A DNA stretch of 59,861 bases, from the NCBI RefSeq assembly GCF_009789075.1, contig NZ_WNXQ01000016.1, positions 1 through 59,861 on the forward strand, read 5' to 3'. This DNA comes from Pseudooceanicola pacificus (GTDB lineage Bacteria; Pseudomonadota; Alphaproteobacteria; Rhodobacterales; Rhodobacteraceae). The notes under the pieces are model-generated. The model was not told the DNA's origin. It worked only from the letters and a program-made list of their open reading frames with translations, and made no database searches. Below, one piece after another: positions 38,644 through 47,133 of the stretch; positions within the stretch are counted from its first letter, which is position 1; every line of letters starts with the position of its first letter. The translations under genes were made by a program, and so were the position numbers.

Positions 38644-41600
38644 ACGACGTGCAGCCGATCACGATCACCGTCTCGGTGACCGATGACGAGAACGCCACGA
38701 CGACCTTCGACGTGGAATTGCAGGTCACCGGCACCAATGATGCGCCCATGCTGGACGACGCGGCCTATACCGTGTCGGAAGACGCGGGGGCCTCTGTCCT
38801 GGTCGATCTGCAGACCCTGGTGTCGGATGTCGACGCGGATGACCTGCCCTCCACCATCGACTTCGATGTGACGACGCCGGCCGGGACCGGGGTGACGACG
38901 CTCGTCGGCAGCACCCTGTCCTACAACCCGATGGGGCAGTTCGAATACCTGGCCGACGGGGAAACCGCCGAAGTCACCATCGAGGTGCTTGCGACGGACA
39001 CCCAGAACGCCAGCGACCCGGCCACCATCACGGTGACCATCGAGGGCGAGAACGACGCGGTCCAGGCGGGTGCGGCGGTGACGGTCACCACGGACGAGGA
39101 CGCGGGCACGGTTGCGGTCGCACTTTCGGAACTGCTGTCCAATGCCTCGGACGTTGACACCAGCGATACCATCACCCTGTCGGGCCTGACCCGCACGGAT
39201 GGCGGGCGGACCCTGACCTCGCTGGTCGTGAACGATGCAACCGGCATCAGCTTCGACGCGAACGAGTTCAACGACCTGGCGGAAGGTGAAAGCGAGGTTC
39301 TGACCTTCACCTACGCCGTGTCGGACGGCCCGACTTCGGCCGCGACCTCGGTCTCGATCACGGTGGAGGGGCGCAACGATGCCCCGGTGATCAGCGCGGC
39401 CTTCCTGACGGCGGCCCAACCGGCAACGGTCAACGAGGCCGCGGGCCAGTCCGGCAGCTCCGATCCCCAGCCCTCCAGCGCCGCCTTCGGCCTGCTGACC
39501 TTCTCGGACGCCGATCTGACGGACGGGGCGACGGTTTCGGTCTCGGCGCTTTCGGCGGTCAGCAACCGCGGGATCATCCACACCGGTGCCAACCTGGCGG
39601 CCCTGCAATCGGCGCTGGCGGTCCTGACCACCAGCTTCCCGGGCGCGGCCACCGGCAACCAGACCACGCAGCTGACCTTTGGCCTGCAGGACATGGACCT
39701 CGACTTCCTCGACGGAGGCGAGACCCTGTCCGTGACCTACGAGCTGGCGGTCACCGATGACAGCGGCACCCCCTCGGCGACGGATACGACCACCCTGGTC
39801 GTGGACTTTGTCGGCGCCGACGATCCGCTGATCACCGGAGACGACAGCATCACGGCCCATGAGGATGACGCTGCCATCGACCTGACCGCGACGCTGCTGG
39901 CCAATGACAGCGACCTCGACGCGATCGACGAGTTCCAGATCGTGTCCATCGACACGACCGGAACCGTCGGAGACGTGACGCTGAGCGGCGGTTCGGTCAC
40001 CTACAAGCCGACGGATGCAGGGCGCGACGGCGACACGGTGACGGATACCTTCACCTATACCGTCCGCACGTTGGATGGCGAGGAATCCACCGCCACCGTC
40101 ACCGTCGAGGTGTCCGGCGAGACCGATCTTCCGGTTGTCACCGGCATCAGCCCGTTCCTGCTGGCCGAGGAGAACACCGCACGGACCCTGGGCGAGAATG
40201 TGACGCTCACGGATGCGGACGGCGCCGGCTTTGGCGGCGGTTCGGCGGTCTTCTCGCTGGCCGGTGCAACGGCGGACGACAGGCTGTTCATCAAGACCGA
40301 TCCCGGCAACATCCTGCAGGCGGCCTCTGGCAACATCTTCTACGATGGCCAGATCGTCGGCAGCTACACCGGCGGAGAGAGCGGCGCGGCACTGAACGTG
40401 GCCTTCGGCGCGGGCATCACCGACACGATGGTCAACGCCATCATGAGCGCGGTGCAGTTCGTGAACACCTCGGACACGCCTCCGGCGGAAACCCGGACCC
40501 TGTCGATCACGGCCACGGATGCCAGCGGCGATACCTCGGTGACGACCACCGGTCTCAACGTGCTGGATGAGCCGAACGCGCCGTCCCCGGCGATCCTGCA
40601 GTACGGCAGCATGTCGGTCGGCACGAGCTTTGTCTCGGTCACCTTCGACAAGTCCTACGTCGACCCGGTCGTGTTCGCCACGATCATCGGTGCCACCGGC
40701 GATCCGGTCACCGTGCGTGTCCGCAATGTCGACGCCAACGGGTTCGAGATGCGCCTGCAGGAGCCGAACCATTCGGACAAGGTTCACAACCCCGAGATCG
40801 TCAACTGGATGGTTGTCGAGAAGGGCCGCTGGACCCTGGACGACGGGACGGTGATCGAGGCCGGAACCGTCGACACCGGCAAGATGACCAACCAGGGCTT
40901 CGAGTCGATTGCCTTCGGTGACGACTTCGGCACCACGCCGACGATCATCAGCCAGACGCAGACCGTGAACGGCGCCGACTTCGTCTACTCGCGCCAGGAC
41001 GATCCCACCTCGGGTGGCTTCAGCCTGTCGCTGGAAGAGGAAGAGATCAACAATATCAACGGCTACCACAAGCCCGAGACTGTTGGTTGGCTTGCGGTCG
41101 AAAGCGGGCAGGGTGACGGCTTCATCGCCGGTGCAACGGGCGACGCGGTGGGTCACAACTCTGTCGATGTCGGCTTCGGCACCACCTTCGATGCGGCACC
41201 GACCGTGTTTGCGGTGCTGGGCAACCGGAACGGGGGCAACCCGGCCGAGCTCAACGTTGCCGCGGTGGACGAAGACAGCTTTGTCGCCTTCGCCCAGGAG
41301 GACCAGACGTTCGACGCGGAGGTCGTGCACAACAAGGAACGTGTCGACTTCCTGGCCTTCGAAGGCACGTCGGGCAGCCTTGGCGGTACGGCGCAACAGA
41401 CCGTCATCGCCGAGTTCGGCACCACGATGGTCAACTCGACCCCGATGACGATCGAGCTGGATCACGACTTCATCAACCCGGTGGTCTTCGTTCTGGGGCT
41501 CGAGAATTCGGAACCCGGTGCGGCTGTGGCCCGTATCCGCCACCTCGACTCCGACAGCTTCACGATCTGGCTGCAGGAGCCGAGCAACGAGGATGGCGTG

Positions 41601-42224
41601 CACGGCTACGAGACGCTGACCTACGCGGTGATGGAGGCCGGAAGCTGGGATCTGGGCGACGGCACCAAGCTGGAAGTCGGCAAACTGAACAGCAAGCTGC
41701 TGACCCACGAGGGTTTCAACGACGTGACCTTCGACTCGGCCTTTGCAGAAGGTCCGGCGGTGTTCAGTCAGGTTCAGAGCTACTTTGGCCCGGACCTGGT
41801 CTCGACACGTCAGACTTCGGTCTCGAACACCGGCTTCTCGGTCGCGATGGAAGAGGAAGAGGCGCTGAACGGCGGCACGCACACCTTCGAGGACATCGGC
41901 TGGTTCGCCATCGACAGCGGCGCAGGCCAGTGGAACGGCCAGACCTTCGAGGCCGGAACCTTGGAGGATGCCCTGTCGTCGGACACGGATACCTTCCTGT
42001 TCAACGAGACCTTCGACGCGTCGCCGCTGGTGCTGGCACAGCTTGCCAGCTTCAACGACAGCGAGACGGCGATCCTGCGCGCCAGCGGCCTGAACGCCAA
42101 CGGCATCGACCTGCGGATCGCCGAGGACACGACGCTGGATGTCGAAACCACGCACCCGGACGAGGATGTGAACTTCTTCGCCCTGGCGCAGGCGGGTCTC
42201 TATACCGGGACCGAATGGGGCTGA
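38613..42224 (+). CDS. Giant adhesin, C-terminal part after the frameshift (VCBS repeats and six-repeat terminal module)
   Basis: This frame continues the adhesin without loss of sequence logic. The preceding frame breaks inside a VCBS repeat after SGGVP, and this frame resumes from 38601 with KLVYVPSDLDALDLND, the expected second half of that repeat. The GTG at 38613 is only the first formal start; I see no ribosome binding site, so independent translation is doubtful. About 660 residues of VCBS/cadherin-like repeats (TGTNDAP, VTIEGENDAV, VEGRNDAP) are followed by six repeats of about 85-95 residues from about 40,590. Shared repeat features are a DPVVF/APTVF strand, GF(E/S/T)xxLQE or EEE, and a WxAVExG ending. 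The same module ends the M10 peptidase. Joined, the two parts would form one protein of about 5,400 residues. Confidence 0.85.
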   Translation: MPSDLDALDLNDVQPITITVSVTDDENATTTFDVELQVTGTNDAPMLDDAAYTVSEDAGASVLVDLQTLVSDVDADDLPSTIDFDVTTPAGTGVTTLVGSTLSYNPMGQFEYLADGETAEVTIEVLATDTQNASDPATITVTIEGENDAVQAGAAVTVTTDEDAGTVAVALSELLSNASDVDTSDTITLSGLTRTDGGRTLTSLVVNDATGISFDANEFNDLAEGESEVLTFTYAVSDGPTSAATSVSITVEGRNDAPVISAAFLTAAQPATVNEAAGQSGSSDPQPSSAAFGLLTFSDADLTDGATVSVSALSAVSNRGIIHTGANLAALQSALAVLTTSFPGAATGNQTTQLTFGLQDMDLDFLDGGETLSVTYELAVTDDSGTPSATDTTTLVVDFVGADDPLITGDDSITAHEDDAAIDLTATLLANDSDLDAIDEFQIVSIDTTGTVGDVTLSGGSVTYKPTDAGRDGDTVTDTFTYTVRTLDGEESTATVTVEVSGETDLPVVTGISPFLLAEENTARTLGENVTLTDADGAGFGGGSAVFSLAGATADDRLFIKTDPGNILQAASGNIFYDGQIVGSYTGGESGAALNVAFGAGITDTMVNAIMSAVQFVNTSDTPPAETRTLSITATDASGDTSVTTTGLNVLDEPNAPSPAILQYGSMSVGTSFVSVTFDKSYVDPVVFATIIGATGDPVTVRVRNVDANGFEMRLQEPNHSDKVHNPEIVNWMVVEKGRWTLDDGTVIEAGTVDTGKMTNQGFESIAFGDDFGTTPTIISQTQTVNGADFVYSRQDDPTSGGFSLSLEEEEINNINGYHKPETVGWLAVESGQGDGFIAGATGDAVGHNSVDVGFGTTFDAAPTVFAVLGNRNGGNPAELNVAAVDEDSFVAFAQEDQTFDAEVVHNKERVDFLAFEGTSGSLGGTAQQTVIAEFGTTMVNSTPMTIELDHDFINPVVFVLGLENSEPGAAVARIRHLDSDSFTIWLQEPSNEDGVHGYETLTYAVMEAGSWDLGDGTKLEVGKLNSKLLTHEGFNDVTFDSAFAEGPAVFSQVQSYFGPDLVSTRQTSVSNTGFSVAMEEEEALNGGTHTFEDIGWFAIDSGAGQWNGQTFEAGTLEDALSSDTDTFLFNETFDASPLVLAQLASFNDSETAILRASGLNANGIDLRIAEDTTLDVETTHPDEDVNFFALAQAGLYTGTEWG

Positions 42225-42237
42225 CGCCCCGCTGCGG

Positions 42238-42259
42238 ACCGGGCGTCAGGGCGCCCGGT
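42238..42259. terminator. Possible terminator hairpin between the adhesin and DUF1489 genes
   Basis: A perfect 8-bp stem ACCGGGCG / CGCCCGGT with loop TCAGGG begins 14 bp after the adhesin stop, between convergent genes. The 3' flank (TCCGTCCCCC) has few T residues, so classical rho-independent activity is uncertain. Confidence 0.45.
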
Positions 42260-42287
42260 TCCGTCCCCCGGGCCGATGCCGGGTGGC

Positions 42288-42716
42288 CTATTTGACGCCG
42301 ATTTCGGCGAGGGCTGCCGAAAGGGCAGGGGGCAGATCGTCGTCCAGCGATGCGCCGCGGGAGAGATCCCGCGGCGCATCCGCGTCCGCGAGGTAGCGCC
42401 AGCCCTGGAACGGGCGCCGCTGTGCCGGGGTCACCCGGACCAGTTCGGGGTCAAGGACAAGGGCGCAGCGGCGGATGCCGTCCTCGCGGATGACCTCGTC
42501 GAACCGGAGGATGCGCTGGCGGCATTGCACCAGCCCCTTCACGATCCAGTAGATCGAGCCTCCGTCCAGCACCTCGGCTTCGCGCTTGGGCCACATGCGG
42601 GTGACATGCCGGGGCAGCCCGTCGGCGGTCCGCGCCTGTGGAAGGCACTGCCATGCGGCGAGGTCCTCGACCGACTCCGTTCCAACCGATAGCTTTATGA
42701 TGTGGGTTTTCGCCAC
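42288..42716 (-). CDS. DUF1489 family protein
   Basis: This 142-residue protein has the DUF1489 pattern: an N-terminal IIKLSVG, the central PRHVTRMWPKREAEVLDGGSIYWIVKG, and VRVTPAQRRPFQGWRYL near the C-terminus. The family is confined largely to alphaproteobacteria and has no known function. The central region resembles an RNA- or nucleotide-binding mixed alpha/beta fold, but this is only a guess. The gene is divergent from nrdJ with a 167-bp shared upstream region. Confidence 0.92.
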   Translation of the reverse strand: MAKTHIIKLSVGTESVEDLAAWQCLPQARTADGLPRHVTRMWPKREAEVLDGGSIYWIVKGLVQCRQRILRFDEVIREDGIRRCALVLDPELVRVTPAQRRPFQGWRYLADADAPRDLSRGASLDDDLPPALSAALAEIGVK

Positions 42717-42883
42717 GTGACCCCCATATCTTGTGGCAATCTGAGTCCGTTTACCTTATATCTACCTTTCCCGATCGTCCATAAGGTCAAGGGTGCCGCG
42801 CCTGTGTCGCAGCACGCATATCTGATGGAGACCCGGGGCCCGCCCTGCTAACCTGAGACACCACCTTGCCCGAGGACAGACCC

Positions 42884-45172
42884 ATGAGCCGTTTTGCCGC
42901 CCCCATTGCCGAACAGGTCTGGGACATGAAATACCGCTTCAAAGAGGCCGATGGCACGCCCATCGACCGCTCTGTCGAGGATTCCTGGCGGCGAATCGCA
43001 CGGGCGCTGGCCTCGGTCGAGGAAACGCCCGAGGCCTGGGAACAGCCGTTCTACGAGGCGCTCGAAGATTTCAAATTCCTGCCCGCCGGGCGGATCACCG
43101 CCGGGGCCGGGACGGGGCGGCGGGTGACGCTGTTCAACTGCTTCGTCATGGGCACGATCCCCGACAGCCTGGCCGGCATTTTCGACATGCTGAAGGAAGC
43201 GGCCGTCACCATGCAGCAGGGCGGCGGGATCGGCTACGACTTCAGCACCATCCGGCCCAAGGGCGCGGATGTGAAGGGCGTGGCCGCCGATGCCTCGGGC
43301 CCGCTGTCCTTCATGGATGTCTGGGACGCGATGTGCCGTACGATCATGTCCGCCGGGTCGCGCCGGGGGGCGATGATGGCGACGATGCGCTGCGATCACC
43401 CGGATATCGAGGATTTCATCACCGCCAAATCCGATGCCGCGCGGCTGCGGATGTTCAACGTCTCGGTCCTGGTCACCGATGCCTTCATGGAGGCGGTCAA
43501 GGCGGATGGCTCCTGGGACCTGATCTTTGACGGCAAGGTCTACCACACCGTGCAGGCGCGCGATCTGTGGAACCGGATCATGAAGGCGACCTACGATTAC
43601 GCCGAACCGGGGGTGATCTTCATCGACCGGATCAACGCCGCCAACAACCTGAATTATGCCGAAACCATCGCCGCCACCAACCCCTGTGGCGAGCAGCCCC
43701 TGCCGCCCTATGGCGCCTGCCTGCTGGGGTCGGTCAACCTGGCGCGGCTGGTCGAGGCGCCCTTTAGCGATACCGCCCGGCTGGATGCCGCGGCACTGGG
43801 CACCCTGGTGCGCACCGCCATCCGGATGATGGACAACACGGTCGACGCCTCGAAATTCCCGCTGCCCGAGCAGGAGGCCGAAGCCCATGCCAAGCGCCGC
43901 ATCGGGCTGGGCGTCACCGGGCTGGCCGATGCGCTGCTGATGCTGGGCCTGCGCTATGGCTCGGACGAGGCGGCGGCGCAGACCGAGGCCTGGCTGAAGC
44001 TGATCGCCCGCGAAAGCTACCTCGCCTCGGTCGGGCTGGCGCGGGAAAAGGGGGCCTTTCCGCTGTTTGAGGCCGATCCCTACCTCGCCTCGGGCAATAT
44101 GATGACCATGGATGACGATGTGCGCGACGCAGTGCGCGAACATGGCATCCGCAACGCGCTGCTGACGTCGATCGCGCCGACCGGGACGATCAGCCTTTAC
44201 GCCGGGAATGTCTCCTCGGGGATCGAGCCGGTCTTTGCCTATTCCTACACCCGCAAGGTGCTGCAGAAGGACGGATCGCGCACCGAGGAGAAGGTGGTGG
44301 ATTACGCCGTGCAGATGTGGCGCGACGTGAAGGGCGACGCGCCCCTGCCGGATTATTTCGTCAACGCCCAGACGTTGAGCCCCTCGGAGCATGTCAAGAT
44401 GCAGGCGGCGGCGCAGAAATGGGTCGACTCGTCGATCTCCAAGACGATCAACTGCCCCGAGGACATCGGCTTCGAGGCCTTCAAGGACGTCTATATGCAG
44501 GCCTGGGATTCGGGCTGCAAGGGCTGCACGACCTACCGGCCGAACGATGTGACGGGGTCGGTGCTGACGGTGTCGGAAACCACCGAAGAGGCCCCGGGCG
44601 AGGCCCAGGCCAGTATTCCGCAGCCCGTCGAGGGCGGCGAGGTCGTCTACATGCAGGATCCGCTCGACCGGCCCACTGCCCTGGAAGGCAACACCTACAA
44701 GCTGAAGTGGCCCGACAGCGAGCATGCGATCTACATCACGATCAACGACATCGTCATCGGCGGGCACCGGCGGCCGTTCGAAGTCTTCATCAACTCCAAG
44801 AACATGGAGCATTTCGCCTGGACGGTGGCGCTGACCCGGATGATCAGCGCGGTGTTCCGGCGCGGCGGGGACGTGAGTTTCGTCGTCGAGGAACTGAAGG
44901 CCGTCTTCGACCCGCGCGGCGGGGCCTGGATCAAGGGCAAATACATCCCCTCGATCCTCGCGGCCATCGGCGGGGTGATCGAGACGCACCTGGTTTCCAT
45001 CGGCTTCATCGCGGGCGAGGGGCTTGGCCTGAAATCCGACCCGCAGGCCAAGGTCGTCGGGCTGGACAGCGGCACCCGCGGCAAGGCCTGCCCCTCCTGC
45101 GGGCAGTACACGATGCAGATGATCGAAGGCTGCATGACCTGCTCGTCCTGCGGGCATTCCAAATGCGGGTGA
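42884..45172 (+). CDS. nrdJ: Adenosylcobalamin-dependent (class II) ribonucleoside-diphosphate reductase
   Basis: The protein (about 762 residues) makes deoxynucleotides using coenzyme B12. Class II features include the redox Cys in LFNCFVMGT, QQGGGIGYDFSTIRP, the active-site block NPCGEQPLPPYGACLLGSVNL with the radical Cys, and SIAPTGTISLYAGNVSSGIEP. The C-terminus ends in a zinc-ribbon-like CPSCGQY and CMTCSSCGHSKCG, whose cysteines relay electrons. The ATG at 42884 (MSRFAAPI) has GAGG upstream and is preferred to the TTG at 42866. I looked for a cobalamin riboswitch in the 167-bp upstream gap and saw no clear B12 box. This is the last core gene before the composition shift. Confidence 0.96.
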   Translation: MSRFAAPIAEQVWDMKYRFKEADGTPIDRSVEDSWRRIARALASVEETPEAWEQPFYEALEDFKFLPAGRITAGAGTGRRVTLFNCFVMGTIPDSLAGIFDMLKEAAVTMQQGGGIGYDFSTIRPKGADVKGVAADASGPLSFMDVWDAMCRTIMSAGSRRGAMMATMRCDHPDIEDFITAKSDAARLRMFNVSVLVTDAFMEAVKADGSWDLIFDGKVYHTVQARDLWNRIMKATYDYAEPGVIFIDRINAANNLNYAETIAATNPCGEQPLPPYGACLLGSVNLARLVEAPFSDTARLDAAALGTLVRTAIRMMDNTVDASKFPLPEQEAEAHAKRRIGLGVTGLADALLMLGLRYGSDEAAAQTEAWLKLIARESYLASVGLAREKGAFPLFEADPYLASGNMMTMDDDVRDAVREHGIRNALLTSIAPTGTISLYAGNVSSGIEPVFAYSYTRKVLQKDGSRTEEKVVDYAVQMWRDVKGDAPLPDYFVNAQTLSPSEHVKMQAAAQKWVDSSISKTINCPEDIGFEAFKDVYMQAWDSGCKGCTTYRPNDVTGSVLTVSETTEEAPGEAQASIPQPVEGGEVVYMQDPLDRPTALEGNTYKLKWPDSEHAIYITINDIVIGGHRRPFEVFINSKNMEHFAWTVALTRMISAVFRRGGDVSFVVEELKAVFDPRGGAWIKGKYIPSILAAIGGVIETHLVSIGFIAGEGLGLKSDPQAKVVGLDSGTRGKACPSCGQYTMQMIEGCMTCSSCGHSKCG

Positions 45173-45304
45173 GGGGGCGATGTGTGCCTTTATGATGTCT
45201 GAACTGACCCATAGTTTGCCCATTTGGTGCGGTTTGGTGCCCACTGTCACCGCATAGATTGCCCACGGGCCGATGTCGGGCGCTGTGGATGTCAGTAAAA
45301 AAGC

Positions 45305-45335
45305 AACGGGCCTACCTGCAGAGGGTAGGCCCGTT
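45305..45335. terminator. Bidirectional rho-independent terminator
   Basis: A perfect 12-bp stem AACGGGCCTACC / GGTAGGCCCGTT with a 7-nt loop is flanked by TTCTGTTT on the plus strand and, read on the minus strand, by GCTTTTTTACTG. It lies between the convergent nrdJ and XRE regulator genes and should terminate both. Confidence 0.9.
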
Positions 45336-45371
45336 TTCTGTTTATCTATTTGTTTTTAAGAAGATAAATTT

Positions 45372-45602
45372 CTAATCGAGGTGTATCAGTAGGGTATGAG
45401 CCTCGACGCCCAGCCCCTTCGCGACACGGTAGAGGTTGTCGATCGAGATATTCTGCTCAGACCGCTCTACAGCACTCAAATAGGTCCTGTTGAGGCCCGC
45501 CTCCTCGGCAAGGCGTTCCTGAGACCACCCTTTCTCAGCACGAAGCAGCCGCATATTGCGGGCAAGTACGTCTCTCAGGGGGCTCTTGGGTGTCCGTTTC
45601 AC
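45372..45602 (-). CDS. XRE family helix-turn-helix regulator
   Basis: This 76-residue single-domain DNA-binding protein has the Cro/cI helix-turn-helix at about residues 13-68. MRLLRAEKGWSQERLAEEAGLNRTYLSAVERSEQNISIDNLYRVAKGL spans recognition helix 3 (NRTYLSAVE) and the following dimerisation helix. Such solo XRE proteins often control adjacent islands or restriction systems. It is divergent from the 129-residue Cys/His protein gene with a 95-bp shared upstream region, where it may bind. It lies at the junction where GC content drops. Confidence 0.92.
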   Translation of the reverse strand: MKRTPKSPLRDVLARNMRLLRAEKGWSQERLAEEAGLNRTYLSAVERSEQNISIDNLYRVAKGLGVEAHTLLIHLD

Positions 45603-45697
45603 CCCCGATGCTATTGGCGAATGTCGGTTTTAACTCTACCGGTTTTAAGAGACATTCCGGCGCCCGATCTGGACGTCGAAGCAAAGGAGAGGCTGCA

Positions 45698-46087
45698 ATG
45701 ATCATCGACTTGGTAAAACTGGAGAAACTTGCGGAGGAGATGGAGGGCTACCCGGGACTTCATTTTGAGTACTGGTTGTCAGAAGCGGGTGGCAGCGGGT
45801 GGATACAGTTGCTCCCAGGAAAGACGCTGGGGATCGAGGCCACAGATCTTCCGGAAGTCGTGTCGAACGTCATGAAATTTGCAGCCGAGCGGCTCGAAAT
45901 GCCTGAAGATGTGCTGCGGGCTTGGGCGGAGCTGCAGATGGGCGGCGAGCTCCCGTGCGAGGCTTTGACAAAAGCGGGAAGACCCTGTCGGAACTATGCT
46001 TCGCCGAAAGACGTCGCGCCAGACCCGAGAGAATTCGACCCTGCAGCAAAGGTCTACTGCAATGTTCACCGGCGACTGCAAATCTAA
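45698..46087 (+). CDS. Small protein with a C-terminal Cys/His zinc-binding motif
   Basis: The ATG at 45698 has an AAGGAGAGG site and gives 129 residues. The N-terminal 80 residues look like a compact alpha/beta domain (FEYWLSEAGGSGWIQLL). The C-terminus has C87, C97, C121 and H124 in the arrangement CEALTKAGRPCRNY then VYCNVHRR. This resembles the short DUF5763-like pattern (C-x-n-T-x-x-G-x-x-C ... YC-x-x-H) of putative zinc-binding tails. Function unknown. It may be cotranscribed with the phosphoesterase gene, 96 bp downstream. Confidence 0.7.
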   Translation: MIIDLVKLEKLAEEMEGYPGLHFEYWLSEAGGSGWIQLLPGKTLGIEATDLPEVVSNVMKFAAERLEMPEDVLRAWAELQMGGELPCEALTKAGRPCRNYASPKDVAPDPREFDPAAKVYCNVHRRLQI

Positions 46088-46183
46088 AGGGCGAAGCGTG
46101 CGCAGGCTGGTCTGCATATAAGGAGAGATCGTGTGCTTTGGAGCCTGCCAAGTTGGGCAGGATGCAACATCGAAAGGAGGGTT

Positions 46184-46750
46184 ATGGCGATTTGGTACAC
46201 GGCCGACACGCACTTCGGTCACGAGAACATTATCCGCTTCTGTAAACGGCCGTTCCGATCAGCCGGGCACATGGACGACATGCTGATCGCAAACCTCTGG
46301 GAGAGTGTCGGGCCCGAGGATGACCTATGGATCCTGGGTGACTTTGCCTTCGGTGAACGAGCGAAGGATAGCGCTTATGTCGAGCGCATTTTCCTTCAAT
46401 TGCCAGGGGCGCGCCAGCACCTTGTCGTCGGTAATCACGATCTTGCCGCGACGCTGGAGCTGCCTTGGGATACAGTCCGGCACATGGTCGAGATCGAGGA
46501 TGGGCGCGGGGTGCCCAACACACTTTGCCACTATCCGATGATCACATGGAACCATGCCCGCCGCGGGGCGCTTCAGCTCTTCGGCCACGTCCATAATCAA
46601 TGGCAGGGTTCGCGCAACGCCGTGAACGTTGGCGTGGATCAGTGGAATTTCTGCCCCGTTCGAATAACCGAAATCGAACGCCGAGCCCGAAAACTTGCGC
46701 CTAACAAACATTGGGGTGATGTGGAACATGGGTCGGAACCGGAGGGCTAA
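46184..46750 (+). CDS. Calcineurin-like metallophosphoesterase
   Basis: This 188-residue protein has the full metallophosphoesterase signature: D-x-H in YTADTHFGHENI, GDFAFG, GNHD, an H in LCHYPM and GHVHN. These coordinate a dinuclear metal centre that cleaves phosphomonoesters or phosphodiesters. The ATG at 46184 is preceded by AAGGAGG. Small stand-alone enzymes of this kind are frequent in phage and island DNA; the substrate is unknown. Confidence 0.9.
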   Translation: MAIWYTADTHFGHENIIRFCKRPFRSAGHMDDMLIANLWESVGPEDDLWILGDFAFGERAKDSAYVERIFLQLPGARQHLVVGNHDLAATLELPWDTVRHMVEIEDGRGVPNTLCHYPMITWNHARRGALQLFGHVHNQWQGSRNAVNVGVDQWNFCPVRITEIERRARKLAPNKHWGDVEHGSEPEG

Positions 46751-47133
46751 TCGTCTCGTAAGTTCACGTTCACAAGAAGCCCTCGCAGTACGCTTTATGC
46801 TGACGTTATAAAGACGAGACATTGGCTCCATGCAGATGCATTCGCCTGTGGGTGGCGGCTCAATGGGCGGGTCATTCGCCGCGGTCGCGAAGCCACCCCT
46901 GCCGCACCGCCGAAGCGGACATTCAGGCGAGGACCAAGGTCGAAGCCCCCTCGATCGACACTGGGGGCGGAGAGCTGCCGTTCTCTGCGGATGTGCAACC
47001 CTTGGTTCGGAATACGAAAAGCAGCCATTCACGGCCCATATTACCGGTTGGGCCGCTGCTGTAGGCAAACGAGAATTTTTATGACGTCAACGGACAGAAA
47101 CCAGCCCTCTGAACGCGCCGAAAGAGGAACCTC
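46751..47133. other. Non-coding island stretch with degenerate repeat sequence
   Basis: I see no supportable gene in these 383 bp; open frames on both strands are mutually overlapping and compositionally poor. The segment CCCCTGCCGCACCGCCG at 46896-46912 recurs with one mismatch at 52487-52503, in another gene-free stretch of the island. This suggests a shared decayed element. Confidence 0.5.

Noticed and set aside
42717..42883. A cobalamin riboswitch upstream of the B12-dependent reductase.
   Set aside because: The gap is short and I could not find a B12 box or the expected stem arrangement; also, class II reductases are not usually controlled this way.
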